Below, piece by piece: positions 23,881 through 36,660 of a stretch of DNA of 64,000 nucleotides. This stretch comes from Theocolax elegans. Its lineage: Eukaryota > Arthropoda > Insecta > Hymenoptera > Cerocephalidae. Each line of letters begins with the position of its first letter. Within the stretch, counting starts at the first letter, position 1. A program made the position numbers and the translations under genes. The DNA lies in the NCBI GenBank assembly GCA_026168455.1, contig CM047431.1, positions 44,581,466-44,645,465 on the forward strand, read 5' to 3'. The notes under the pieces are model-generated. The model saw only the letters and a list, made by a program, of their open reading frames with translations. It searched no databases and had not been told where the DNA came from.

Positions 23881-26800
23881 TTGTATCTATCCTATATCGT
23901 ATACCTCGAGCTTCTATGCTAATACTTTTCCTCTTTTACCTTTTGGTTTATTGGAATCAACGTATAGTTACGTTACGTTTTACGAATATCGAACCGAATT
24001 ATTTGTAAATGAGATGTTTAGTCCCTTGCGGGATTAAACGTATATTTGTCAGTTCTACGCTCTATAATCTAGATTATAATTTAATGCTCTCTGTAAAAAC
24101 TTTTTTTCTTTGCATTTTAATAGAGTAATCCAAATTTCCTTGCGTTTATGACTGTTTTTCAGTTTGTAAATGTAGATTAAGTTGGGATGGGACCGACCAT
24201 GCGAGAAATGTTTATTATTGCATATTCAATCAAATCTACAATTTTATACAAAACTGAAATACAGAAATACTAGAATAAATGAATAATGCGTTATTCTGTA
24301 AATATGCAGATTAACAAACAAGACATTTCAGCAAAATTTGCACGGAAAAGTGATTTTCGATCTAAACTTTGAATTCAACATTTGAAATATACGTTATCTA
24401 TGTATAAATTATTTAATGATCTGCAATGCCTCTGCATTTCGTTTTTTTTAATAAAATAGTCGACTTTATTACATAAATATATAAATCAATTAGTCTGATT
24501 TACCAATTAAAAAGCAGTGTTTTTATAAAAAGTAAACGTTCCTATTAAATTTTAAAGAAAATCGTAAAAATATTGAATTTAATTATCAAGAAGTCTAAAG
24601 ATGGAATGGTTAGTGAAATTAACTGCATTGAATGACATTTCAAATAATGATCCGATACTTAATTGACTAACTACCTTGAAAATTTGAAATTTATAATATA
24701 AAATATATTAATGAGGATGTCTATGAAATTTAATGGAGGTATGGCAATGTACATTGAAAATTTGTATAAATATAGATATACATTGAATGTTAAAAATGAA
24801 ACTATAACGGTTAATTGTGAGTTTTTCCTTCATTTCCCCAAATCTTTATTATAATTATTATTATTAAAAGTATACGATCAGCTGTACAAACCTTAACAGA
24901 GTTTGAAAAAGCTTAAACAAAAAAAAGTATACGATTGTGCATGATTTGCACGTTCCCGGACGTTCCGACACACATGGGCTCCTGCATAATGAAAAAAAAA
25001 CAGTATAGTTTTCAGTCGGTAAATACGCCCATGATCACATCACAAATTTAACATCTCCTGATGAACCCTACTGAAAATTGTGTTCATTTTCATAAATATG
25101 TTGCGAGAAGTAATTTGTACTACATCCACTTCTGATGCGATTGACATTTTTACTCGGGATATCAAAAAGGTCTAATTTTTTTAAATTTTGATGAATTTGT
25201 TTACTCGAAATTATCCGTGAATCATATGTAGAAACAGTTCTAAAAAAATTAATGTACGAAATTTGTAAAAAAAATTGTGAATTTAAAAAGTAACAATTAA
25301 TGTAGAAATTCCTACTGCGTAATACGCAATAACTAAGGATAATTACACGGTATAATTGTTGATCCTCTTGGTTTTGTGGTAGCTTCCCATCAAAACCAGC
25401 TTAAACGAAAGATGTATTCAACTCTTGATCGGTTTACCAATCACCCATATATACGGAAAAAATAAAAAGTTGTCGGCCGCCCATATTCGCGCATGCACAC
25501 ACACACACACGCACACATGCAGAGACAGAGAGCGAGAGAAAACGAGAGAGAGAAGCATGTAAATATAGCTGGTTCGAACCCAAACAACAATTTGAAGTAC
25601 AGCTTATTGCTGGATAAATCGAGGGAACGTGGGAGTGGAAAGTGTATCCGATCCACCGAGAGAAGGTGGCTCAAAGTATAAATGACCGCTTCGCATACAA
25701 ACCGACGAATTAATGATACGTAATGTCGCTCGAATCGAGTGAAACGAGAGAGGGATGGAGAGGGAGAGAGAGGACGAAAAACCGCTAATTTCAGTACAAG
25801 GGCACGTCAGATGGGCACGGACTCTCTTGCAGTATAGATATACACGTATACGGATGTGCGTATCGGGCAACAGACCGAGTTGTATGTGTGTGTGTGTGCA
25901 GCGAGCCCGAGGGCTAGTCGAATCGGGCTTCCGATTCAAAGAGGGCTTTTATAAACCATCATTCCGATTCTCTCTGCCAATGTTTTCATTCTGTCTTTCG
26001 ATCTTTTTTCGACCTTTTACGAACTTTCCAAATTCAATGATACTTTTATTATTTTCTGCTTAACGATCCAACATTTCCTCGATGTGGTGTATATATCCGC
26101 TTTAACGTAATTTAATATATACATGTATCCATAAATCGCATATTTAAAATCAGCATTTCCTTTTCTGAAAATGTTCAATCAAAATCATACGTCAGAATGA
26201 CAGACTAAGAGCAAATCGTAGTTCACCAAAAGGCCTATCTAAAACATGATCGTATTATGGTGCATATATAAATCAAATTATTCGTTTTTAATCGTTCTTA
26301 TACATTGTTTCTTCCTAACTAAAATACGTAAATTGTTTTTATTAATCTATTTATACACGTGTATTGTAATATTTTATTATTATTCAGACAAACTATACCA
26401 TTGAGTCCGTAATCAATGGCCACAAAATTGTTTCAATTATAGCCCTTATTAGAAATAACAACGACAATATATACTGTATTCAGAAATTATACAATAAAAA
26501 TTTATATTAAAGTAAGCGAAATATATGCATAGTTTCCATGTTTTTTTTTTATATTATTTCATAAATTACAAGTACTATCTACTTAATAAACAATATCTAA
26601 TTTATCGCCACTAAGAATTAATTATTCAACTTAAACAATTAATAGAGCGTATATGTATATACGAAAATTCTCTATAAGTATAATAACTTGCCGGTATAAT
26701 TTTACACCAAATAATCACCCTGTGACAACCACTTCGCTACATAAAATTAAAAAAAAAATTGGCAAAGCGCGCGCGCAACGATAGTCACGATTAAACAATG

Positions 26801-28120
26801 CAATAAAAGAGAGAGAGAGAGAGTAGGTATATAAGATGAGCTTTCGAATTAAAGTGATATTAGAAGGGATCCACAACTTGGGGCATCTCGCCTTGGGGCT
26901 CGTTTAAAACCTCGTTAGCCGAGCTCTCCCACGCCGGTCTCTTATCATTATTCTTGCCGATCTTACCTATACCCTTCTTTACTCCCCCACACCTTTTTTT
27001 TTAATCCACCTTCAATTACGCTAAAACTTGAATTCGTAAAACTCGTGGTTCGCTTACAATTTCTTTTTTTTTTTTTAAATAAAGGAAAAGGGGAAAAATA
27101 CAAGGGTCGCATTTGACGTGGAAATCGTAACGAACTCGCGGGTGGATTTAATATCAGGGCGGTTGGCAAGGAAAATCGAATATGCTAATCGTCACCTGGT
27201 TTCCTCTTGTGGAAAATAATATAATCGGCCTCCTATGACTTACAACTTTCGTTTAAACTTACTTTTTTTATCTCTTTCTTTCTCTTCACTATACTTTCTT
27301 CTTTTTATTTTTTTTGTTTGATAAACATTTTTTGTTTACGGATTATAATGTGTGTATATGTTTAATGGTAACAAGGTTTTGAATAACAAATACGCATTTT
27401 AATAATAATTTTATGGATATGGATATAATGTATATATATAAACTATGCTCCGTTGTGTAAGTAAACATACAGTGCCAGGACAAATATCAAACGTCGCTCT
27501 ACATATTTTAAGGTCTTGTACTTGATTATCTACAACGAAATCTGTATAATGCTTATAATGCACAGTATAACATTATTGTAATTGTAATTAATCAAAAATA
27601 TAGTTCTTATCTTCGTATCGATTATAAAGTCTTTTTGCAAAGTTTCTGAACTGAGTAAATTTTATAAAATATTTACTTGAATAGTTCTAAAAAAATTATT
27701 TAATAGAGTTCACGAAATTTTCTTTCAGTGTTACGTGTAAATAAATATAAAGTTTTGTGCACGGGTATTTTACGCGCTTACACCGAGTAAGTTTGAATGA
27801 TGCGTACAAGGTACAGCATGTTTCACGCATATAAATATTTTAAGAAAATAAGAGTGATTATTATATATAACGATTATTAAATTAAATTTTAGTTCGAGCG
27901 ATTCGTGAATTTTGACAACAATATTAATTGCACATACGGAATGTATAATACCTTAAAACTGTGGTACGTCAAATGAAGAAAATGTAGGAATAATACAAAA
28001 AATTGGAGAGACTAACGGTATAGTTAATAAGAGAAGTGATTGAGAGAAAAAAAAGTAGGAAGAGAAGGAAAAGGTGGGTATCGATCGGTATATCGCAAAG
28101 TTGGATCTCTCAGCCGCGAG
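23881..28120. other. Non-coding AT-rich stretch
   Basis: No exon recognised. A CA/GA section lies at 25493-25560 and a GT run at 25881-25899. Short reading frames around 25440-26060 follow these repeats. A GA run (26810-26823) and a modest GC-balanced patch at 26855-26960 are present. The rest is AT-rich and unremarkable. Confidence 0.55.
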
Positions 28121-28330
28121 CTCATCATTATTACGCACCGGTAACGAGGCTTATCCCAGTAAATTCACGTCCCCGAAACTGTCACCGCTTGTGCTGCAGC
28201 AATCGGGTAAAATCGGCAATATCGATCTCTCAGTACGATAAACGACAATTACGATCCCAAGTTGGCACTAGCCATTAAACCTCCCGTTTTTGAAATCGCA
28301 TCTCGCGATCGGTAAGGAATTAAGTTGAAC
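28121..28330. promoter_or_regulatory. Candidate regulatory island
   Basis: Balanced composition in AT-rich DNA, with CCCAGTAAATTCACG, CTTGTGCTGCAGCAATCGGG and GCCATTAAACCTCCCG. No supported reading frame, repeat or transposon terminus. Low-confidence call. Confidence 0.2.
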
Positions 28331-28439
28331 CCACGTATATACGCGCGGCTACGCCTACGCCGCGATTCTTTGTTTACGGGTTTCCCGTGTGTCTCGTTGG
28401 AAACTGGACCGACTTCGCGTCCCTATAAATCTGTCAAAT

Positions 28440-28570
28440 CTCCATGTGTATATATATATATAGCTAACGACTAATGAATCGGCTGCAGCTTATCGAATTT
28501 AATTCCCGCTAAACGCACGACAATTATATATTCCGTGCTCGCCGATTCCTTCCCCCTTTCCCTCCTTCTG

Positions 28571-28611
<41 letters not shown>

Positions 28612-28800
28612 TTGCTTTTGCTTTATGTGTTTATCTTTACTTTTTTGTTTACTTTGGCTTCATTGCCCAGGCTTAATAGAAATGCGAGCGGGGGCTCCTA
28701 TAAATTGTCCGAGCTCGAGATTCGGGGCTAATCAGTCTTGAGGGAAACAAGACCGCGAAGGAGGACCCAACGATGAATTAATGAGACTCAGCGGGGTTTT
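28440..28800. promoter_or_regulatory. Candidate regulatory island around a CT microsatellite
   Basis: Unique-looking flanks (28460-28560 with GACTAATGAATCGGCTGCAG and TTTAATTCCCGC; 28650-28800 with CCGAGCTCGAGATTCGGGG and GATGAATTAATGAGACT) surround a long CT run. Homeodomain-type TAAT cores recur. Regulatory role is inference. Confidence 0.25.
28571..28608. repeat. (CT)n microsatellite
   Basis: About 18 near-perfect CT units; the reading frame across it (Ser/Leu runs) is an artefact. Confidence 0.95.
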
Positions 28801-28812
28801 CGAGGCTCGACT

Positions 28813-28835
28813 CTATATATATATATATATATATA
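28813..28835. repeat. (TA)n microsatellite
   Basis: About 11 TA units. Confidence 0.9.
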
Positions 28836-29233
28836 CGCAGCCATTTCTCTTTTTTCTCTTGCTCTTCGTTATGCATTTTTCAGGTTATATAGCTATATAC
28901 GCATTTTCCTCACCGATATTCTTCGTTACACCCGGTAATTATATTTTTGCTCAAATAATTGAAACTGCAGTGTACAAAACGTTCGTCGCGCCTAACCACA
29001 TTAACGCGTCAATATTTGCAATTAAAATAATTTTAAGAAAGAATACCAATAATTCAAGAAAGGAACTAACTGCGCACCCAAAAGTTTATAACTCGAAACC
29101 CATCGGTCGTTTAATTACTCGATCGAGTAAAATTTACGCGAATCGAAGGAAAAAAATAAATGAAAAGAATCGACGATCGCTGCAACGAGATATCTGAAAT
29201 ACCCTTCAGAAAAGGGGAGAGACATAGACAGAG

Positions 29234-29275
29234 AGAGAGAGAGAGAGAAAGAGATGGAGAGAGGGGAAGGGACGA

Positions 29276-29310
<35 letters not shown>
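29234..29310. repeat. Two (GA)n tracts
   Basis: GA runs at 29234-29252 and 29280-29310, joined by a purine-rich link. The second is followed at once by GGCCAATTAATTAGCGCGG (29311-29329), a TAATTA-containing unique block reaching about 29350. Confidence 0.9.
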
Positions 29311-29311
<1 letters not shown>

Positions 29312-30514
29312 CCAATTAATTAGCGCGGTAATTAGGGCAGCTCCTGGCATGCAAACGCGTACGAAATTGAGACGTTATTCGCGCGTGGGACGACGGAAGT
29401 GTCGCGCGCTTTCCTTCAGGGTCCCTCACACCCTCTCTCTCTCTTTCTCTCATGGTCTCTTGCTCGCCATATCAGGACTACCTGATCGCCTTCCTCTAAT
29501 TCTTCTTCTTCCTTTGCCTCGTCCTCGCGAGTACAACTTTTTGTTTCACCTTTGCAACATGGAATTCGAGTCCAGGAGGGGGCTTCTTATTTTTTCTTTC
29601 TTTCACTTCTGTTGCTCGAACGCGGTGTTCGAACGCTGTTTCCGATTGCTGCGGCATTTCGCGAGGAATATTTATTGGGGAGGGACCTTTCACTTTTGCC
29701 TCTGAGCTTGTATATATTATACATATACCTATACACACACACACACACACACTGTACCCGAGGGGACTTGGTTCTTTTTTGGCCATTAGTCGATCGTTTA
29801 TTAGGAATTTTAATTGAAAACGACTTGGGGTTGTTTCCCATAGTTTACATTTTTGTAAAATGTCTTTTCGAGCCCGTGATATCCTCCTTCGAAGCAAGTC
29901 GAGCTGTTACACAGTGACAATACCATATATATATAGTTTAATTAAGATAATAGAATCGTATATGGTAATCTATTTTCGTCCCTCTGGTTGCATCGATTAT
30001 ACAAATCATTTCATCCAAATGTAAACTATATAGTTATATAGTGTATAAACAAAAATGTCCAGTTACAATCTAAATAAATAATGTATCGTATGTATATATA
30101 TATATATATATATTGTTCAGTGATTTTGATGGACTAATATCACTTGACATTAATGTACGCCACGCGGGTTGTTACTATATACGATTTCGTGGTAGAGGGA
30201 GGGATAGAGAGAAGGTGTTATATAGGTGTGGCAGAACAGCAGCAACTCGGCTCGAAAGTACGCGTTAACGCTCGTACAACGCTCGTTTTCATATTTTCCC
30301 TGATGGTGGTAATGTCCTCTTGTCGGTGTTTAATTCTCTCCTCGCTCGTGTCGACGACTACGCGGCGACACTCTAACAGTGTATTTTCATTTTGCTGATG
30401 GCTAATTCGCTTTATCTTCCTTACGTGCCTCTCTTCTTTCTGTCTATTTTTTTTTCGAGATTATTAGAGATATTTAAACGAGATTACGTATAATACGTGC
30501 GCGTGCTTGTGCGT

Positions 30515-30515
30515 A

Positions 30516-30561
<46 letters not shown>

Positions 30562-30567
30562 AGAGAG
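30515..30567. repeat. Compound (GT)n-(GA)n microsatellite
   Basis: An imperfect GT run followed directly by about 9 GA units. Confidence 0.9.
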
Positions 30568-31377
30568 TCTTAAAAACTGAAAGCTACAATGGTAGATGTA
30601 TCATCAAAGCGATAATTTGCAAATGGCGTGATGTTATCTCTGACGCTTACTTTTTTTAGATGGTATATTTAAAAAGAAAATAAGAATTCGCATGTATGTA
30701 TATATGTGTGTGTACAGGTAACATTTAGTTACGCTAATATTTGTGGTTAACGTTGTGTGTAGATTGGACGAGAGCTCTTCGGATTAATTATTACCATATT
30801 CGATGATGAGCTAATTACAAATTCAATGTGCGTATCCTTACGTTATAGAAACGACGGACTCGATTGATTAACTGTCAAATAGACAATTTTTCCGTGCGAC
30901 GATTATATACCTATATACCGATTTCATCGAGTGTAAGTCCATGATGAAGGTTGAAGACGATGAGTGATTTGCATCGACGACCGATTTGGTATAGGGAATT
31001 CAGATTTTCAAAAGTAAATTAAAATAAATGTAGGCGATGTGCTTGTTCAATTGATGGAACGTTACAGTTGAAAGAATATTAGATATTAAGATACTTTTCG
31101 TTATAGTTGTTTTTTTTATTTTATAAAGTGATCGTCTTTAATCGGAATAATTGTTAAAAAAAATTCATCTATGCGTTTTAAAAGGTAAAGAATATATACG
31201 ACAAAGATAAAAACAAGCGATGTATACGCGCGCATAATGGACAATTGAATCGTTGAAACACAGAGTTTGTGGCGTATAACAAGACGTGAATGTGTATATA
31301 TATACATAGATAGACCGACAACACTACTTAGAGAATTAACTGTCAGAGAGGTTACTTAATAAAGTATCTCGAACAAG

Positions 31378-31440
31378 ACGAAGAAGAAGAAGAAGAAGAA
31401 AGAGGAGGAGGAGAAGAAAGGGTATAAGAAAAAAGAAAGA

Positions 31441-31472
<32 letters not shown>
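31378..31472. repeat. (AAG)n and (GA)n purine-rich repeat region
   Basis: About seven AAG units, an imperfect GGA/GAA stretch, then about 14 GA units at 31445-31472. Confidence 0.9.
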
Positions 31473-31882
31473 TCAAAAGCGAGACGGAATAATTGAGTAG
31501 GGAGAATCTAGGTATAGACGAAACGGATGTCCCTCGTCGGGTCATAAATTATTCCGAGTCTTCATCGAGTTGGTTTTCTCTCCTGGGCTCTTTCGCGAAG
31601 TACCGGCAGCCGCGAGCGACACACGACGCGGCTTGTAATGGCCCTGGCTACCGACAAAAAGAATAAAGGGCACACACATTTATCGGCTTCCACGTTTCTT
31701 CCTTTCCTTTTCCAACGGACCAGGAGGACGGGCTGGACGGGGGTGCGGACGGAATATCTCATGAACGTTAATGGGCTACCTTGATAACGCGAACCGAACC
31801 AACCGTTTCTTTAACACTCAGATGTAATGCTGATTTTGTCTCCTCGTCTTTTCAAACTTAACAAATCGGCTAGAAAATAATT

Positions 31883-31943
31883 GTCTCTCTCTCTCTCTCT
31901 CTCTCCCTCTCTCACACACAATCTCTCACTCTCTCTCTCTCCT
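31883..31943. repeat. (CT)n microsatellite with a CACACA interruption
   Basis: Two CT runs separated by TCACACACAATCTCTCA. Confidence 0.9.
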
Positions 31944-32395
31944 CCTTTCCGTTCCTTTCGCTCGAGATATGTCAAATTATTTTTAGGCTGATCTAATTGG
32001 TTAGAGGTCTATTTTATTTATCGATCGTCAGATTTTTATTCGTACGCACTGGACAACACATTTATCGTATTCAATTAAATATTTATAACAAAAATGTGAT
32101 TTATCGTTCGCTTATACCACGCTAAAATCTAATTTCATATTTGCGAACGATCTTTATATATTGTTATCAATAAAATGTTTATTTGCCTTATACTTATAGT
32201 ACAATTAATTGTTCAAAACTACGAAATTTTTTATAAGAACAAACAAAATTTTAATTGAAGAAATAATACCGATTTGATGATTTTTTTTTATTTAAGCATT
32301 TCAAGGCTCTTTAGAGCTTTATATCTGCTTTATACTTTATTAAGAATATACTTTAATACAAATAATTTTTACATAATTATATACATAATAATTGT

Positions 32396-32701
32396 CTACG
32401 CTGGTCGGCTTATTAAATCTAGAAAATCGACTATATGTTTACATATTGCATATTTAGGATAACATAATATACAGTTACTATTCTGAGGTAATAGATATTT
32501 ACCTCTACATAGTTTTTTGATAAGGTCTTGTCTTTGGTTATCGTACGCGTTACATTGCCATATAGCATGATTTAAATTTTCATCGTATACTCCACATTGC
32601 TCACACGTAGGTGGGGTTATAATATTTACTTTATACAATGATGCAGCAAGACTATAATGGTCAGCTCTGCATCTCGATTTGATGATTACTAAATCTTTCA
32701 T
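32396..32701 (-). pseudogene. C-terminal fragment of a non-LTR retrotransposon polyprotein
   Basis: The 101-residue frame has the zinc-knuckle-like tail found after the reverse transcriptase domain of Jockey/I/CR1-type LINE proteins. A basic SRCRADHYSLAASLYKVN segment is followed by C-x2-C-x8-H-x4-C (CEQCG, then HAIWQC, around residues 34-51) and a hydrophobic, lysine-rich end. The family uses this region at the C-terminus of its pol protein. Everything upstream is missing: an in-frame stop lies two codons before the first methionine (32705-32707), and no reverse-transcriptase motifs are found nearby. The piece is thus a 5'-truncated, dead insertion on the same strand as spineless. The 3' tail probably runs to about 32250. 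The clade cannot be fixed from this short piece. Confidence 0.7.
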
Positions 32702-32707
32702 AGTTTA

Positions 32708-33430
32708 AAACAATAATTTGTAATTAAGACAGTTGAATAATAAATGTTCGATTAATTTCACTAAAAACTGTTTTTTAGTATATTATTTATCGTTGGTTTG
32801 TACCTAAAAATAATTTGTTTAAAAAAACTGTTTTGATAAAAATGATTGAACGTAGAAATTCGTAGGGTTGCTTTATTAATTAAATATCGAATTTCCTTGT
32901 ATCCTGCAGCATTTGATTTACTATAGCTAACAAATTTATTACTTTTTCGTCACTCGTACGTGCGTCTAGAGTGCTAAGCAACGAAATCTTCAAATTATTT
33001 TTAAACGAAATATTTAATCAACATTGAACACCGCAACGTAATGTTTTAGAAAAAATTATAACTAATAAATCGTTGTATGAAAATAATACCTATTATAATA
33101 AATTTCGATGAAACATACATATCACTACCGGTTTATCTCAAATTCCTTGACGATTGCAATAAAACTTTAAATTCAAAAATAAAATAAATGTTGTAACAAC
33201 GAAATAACTCGATAACAAGAATTATCAGCAAATGCGTGTAAGTATAATAACCGATGAATGTACTGTGATCTCAAAATCGAAAATCAAAAGGATATGTAAC
33301 TAAGCGCGTATAGATATCGGATAAATCAACGAGATCGAGAAAAGGCAATGAGCAAGGAAAGTTTCTTTGTCCTCGAATGTAAAAACGTAACGAGTGGTAT
33401 TAGACATTTGTCTCACGCGACCAACTGAAA
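32708..33430. other. Non-coding AT-rich stretch
   Basis: No gene or repeat was recognised. Confidence 0.5.
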
Positions 33431-33780
33431 GAAAGAAATAAGGGTGAGTTGGAGCGTATTATCGGTTGGGCCCGTCTCTTCGGGAGCCCGCGAAACTCGG
33501 TGCCTTCGGAGCAATTATCCTAATGGATGCAAAGTCGCACCCCGAGCTCTCGGTCTCGGGACTCCAAGATGGTAATGAATCGATAGGAACGCATACCAAC
33601 AGCTTGTAGCGTTGGAGGGGACTCGTTGCCACGGAGTCTGCCACCTCTATACCGATGGACCGATCGATCAGACCGAGTTTACTTTAACGAAAAACAAATA
33701 CCGAGAGGTAACGACCCACCGGAATTTCGGTCGATCGGTACTTTACCTTTTTCACCAATGAATACTCATACTCTCGTAGA
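33431..33780. promoter_or_regulatory. Candidate regulatory island or unrecognised non-coding exon
   Basis: GC-balanced unique sequence with CCCGCGAAACTCGGTGCC, GGAGCAATTATCCTAATGG and CCGAGCTCTCGGTCTCGGGA. Short frames exist on both strands, but none resembles a known protein or has convincing splice borders. Confidence 0.25.
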
Positions 33781-33978
33781 TATTAACGGTCATTACAATA
33801 CAAATAAAAGATCTATATATCATTTGTTGAAAGTTCATTACTTAAAGAATTATAGGGATGATTAGTCTTGTTGTGAACATTGTGTATTTTATACAGTGGA
33901 TTTATGAAAGAACAGTTGATAGAAATATTCACATAGTATACGCAATTGCGTATTAAAGTACTAAAGTACTACTTTAAA

Positions 33979-34190
33979 AGGTGGAGTCAAAATTATCCGA
34001 ACGTTCTGGGTGAAGTGCTAAAGTTTGTTTGTAGAATTTTCGTCCACAATTTTTAATGCAATTTAAGAGAATCAGATTGACAATTATGACCATACTGGAA
34101 AAGTCACTTTTATTGAAAGAAGGCGCTTTGAGTGTGCGTATTGTTCCAGAACTTTGGCCGTATACTACAGCATTTACCCAGAGCATATAA
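33979..34190. mobile_element. Possible Tc1/mariner-type terminus relic
   Basis: AAAGGTGGAGTCAAAATTAT followed by CCGAACGTTC resembles the outer end of Tc1-like inverted repeats, in which a GGNGGACAAAATTAT-type run is typical. I found no opposing copy nearby and no transposase frame, so it would be a one-ended relic. Confidence 0.25.
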
Positions 34191-34594
34191 ATAATTATAA
34201 GAACAAATTTTTTCTCAATGATATAATTAATAATTTATTGTACAATGATTTAATATGCTTGTATTGTGGTAAAAACTTTAAAAAAGTCATGTAAAAGACA
34301 AATATATAATTACACTGCTGTGCATATTAATACAACAGTAAACTCGGAAATAGAAAAAAAATTTTTCGAAAATAAATTTGATGGTAACGAGATAATAATT
34401 ATTGAAAAAATGTACGTATTTTTTCTTTCAAATAGGTATAACTTTTATGTTAATTAAATTAAGCTTTCAAATCCCACTTTTAAATTTATTGTAGAAATTT
34501 TTCACACAAAAACGTGCGGACTTTCAAGTGGGAAAAATTTTTTCAATGTAGTAAGTTTTACATTCAGGAAACGTGTTATTTATTTTTTAATTAA

Positions 34595-34870
34595 CAATGA
34601 GTTGACATTCTCCAAAAAAATTTTTGATCACTAAATAATCGAGATTTTCGTGCAGCCGCAAGGATCAATTTTTCACCTAATCATTACCGACGAAAAGTGG
34701 CTATTAATTTTTAAATAATTTAAAATTATTATTTCAAAGAAATCTCTCTGTCAGCTTCTTCTATGTTACTCAAGTGTTACGCATGAATTTTCCACATTTT
34801 TAGTTTGATAATTGCAGAAAATTTTTGGGTTTTTAAAACTAGATCCCTGTAATTTAACTATCACATCTCA
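34595..34870 (-). mobile_element. TTAA-type MITE, copy C, reverse orientation and decayed
   Basis: Read on the minus strand, it starts AATGAGATGTGATAG, then AAATTACAGGGATC, and carries AAAATTGATCCTTGCGGCTG followed by ACGAAAATCTCGATTATTT. Copy D (50753-51059) has AAAATTGATCTTTGCGGCTG and AAAATCTCGATCATTT in the same order. The TTAA borders are degraded (TTAT near 34871; TTAA at 34591-34594). Confidence 0.55.
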
Positions 34871-35270
34871 TTATCAAAAAATTTAAAAAATGATTAATCG
34901 ATTTGGGATTGAATGCATCTTAAAGTGCTCACAAAAATCTACAAAATGAGTCCACGTATGCAAGCTTCTGTACCCTGAATACACTTCCCTAATAACAAAA
35001 CTTCCAATTTAACGTTATCTTTTTGTTTGGGTACGTGGGCAAATAAATATGGACGTCAGTATATAAATAATCATTCTAAATACATTTTGTAATTCTCTTC
35101 AACCCACGTTTTACCGCAAGTTACAATAAAATTACCTAAAAAAATAGTAAATATAATTTAGCAATAACACTAATTTTTTAAAATAAGTTGATACCTTAAC
35201 TAATAATAACAATAAATTATTTTTCTAGAATTGTAATTCCTGTTTTATCTTTTCAAATATTTCCAATACA

Positions 35271-35394
35271 CACGGAGAAAACTTTATAATAAATGCTTTT
35301 AAATAAATAAATTGGATTTATTTATTATTGACCATCAATTATCAACTTTTTACCAATTTACAAAAAATTTAAAATTATAACATTTTTCTCTGTG
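35271..35394. mobile_element. 124-bp MITE with CACRGAGAAAA ends
   Basis: The left end, CACGGAGAAAAC, pairs with the right end, which reads CACAGAGAAAAATG in reverse complement. The interior is AT-only and has no coding frame. The ends resemble the CACTGAGAAAA ends of the 600-bp element family but are not identical. No clear target-site duplication. Confidence 0.45.
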
Positions 35395-36660
35395 CATATT
35401 TTCTGTGTGGCTTCTTTCAACTTTTGAAAGGTATTTTCGTACCAAATTCATGCATGCAGAGGTTAGGTTCTAGTAGATATAAATAATATACTAGAGATGG
35501 CTAAAGTGTATATAAATACTGCATCCATTTAATCGTAGTAAATAGGGTACACACTACATTACAATGTGTTATAAGGTGATATATCCGATTTATTTAAAAC
35601 TTTAGGATTAAATTTATTTAAACAATTGCCCATACGCTACGATCAAGATATTTTGCCGACACATCGTATTTCTTAATAATTACAAAAACACGAAATTAAA
35701 AAATACGACAATATGAATGGCTCTTAATGTGTGTGATTTAGATTTAAAAGTTAATATCGAAGAGATCTAAAACGAATATTTCACTCTCTCGGTAGTATAT
35801 GCTAAAATCGAAACTTTTTAAAATGCTTCACCGAACTTCGCAAACCTCAACGTATCTTACAAAGAAGTAAAATAAAATGTCAAACCCGTTAAAAATTTTA
35901 AAACATTTTCCAAGAATTATAGTCAAATTCCGAAATCTTAATTACGAAAGTTGTCGCACTCACGCACACTCGCACACATATTGTAACAAAAATTACCATG
36001 TACAAGAGTAAAAAAGAGTAAAACCCTATTCGCGATAATGATTCTAAGGAGCCATATAATTATACTTTATTACATTAATTCAACCACGTCGTCAAGGCGA
36101 TCTTTCTTTCTTTTTCCCTTTTTGTTATAAAACTTTCGTTATAACGAATTTTAATGTGATATTCGCAAAGTGATTAAATGCGACCTTGAATATAAAAAAG
36201 AAAATAATGTTATATATATATATATATTAATTAAGGATAGAGGTGGTGCGCGCGCTGTTAATTGAAAGAGTAAAATAAATTAAATTTATATATAAATATT
36301 TATAAAATTTATATATATTACTTTTTTTCCCTTCAACAGAGTGATTCGTATAGTTAAAGTAAATCGATCTTATAAATATTTATAACGCACCTTCCATCGT
36401 TAAGAAAATATATTTTTAAAAGTAATTAACGTATGCACTATATACATTGCGAACGAAAAATGCAGCAATATTCGTAAAGTTATAATTGCAAGTGTACAAA
36501 TGCATATCATTATTTAAATGTTAAAAAAAAAGAACCCATTGATTTCTCACTTAGTAACACGTCTTGTTGACTATTTATTTTAATGGCTCGGTAATTTTCG
36601 AGGTCGTTCGGTGTGTAACGTAAGAACAGAAATTCTCGGTAATGATATATTAAAAGAAAT
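35395..36660. other. Non-coding AT-rich stretch
   Basis: TA-rich tracts near 36210 and 36290. No gene or element was recognised. Confidence 0.5.

Larger units (their letters stand above)
29351..32250. other. Non-coding, microsatellite-rich stretch
   Basis: CT runs (29430-29452), CA run (29731-29752), TA run (30094-30112), GT/GA compound (30515-30567), AAG run (31378-31399), GA run (31445-31472) and CT runs (31883-31943). Frames of 118-133 codons at 29349-29917 overlap on both strands and are driven by these repeats. No exon recognised. Confidence 0.6.

Noticed and set aside
25571..25581. GGTTCGAACCC, resembling a tRNA B box
   Set aside because: No A box or cloverleaf can be built around it.
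32530..32541. TCTTTGGTTATC resembling the 5' end of miR-9
   Set aside because: The match stops after about 12 bases, there is no hairpin, and it lies antisense inside the LINE-derived frame.
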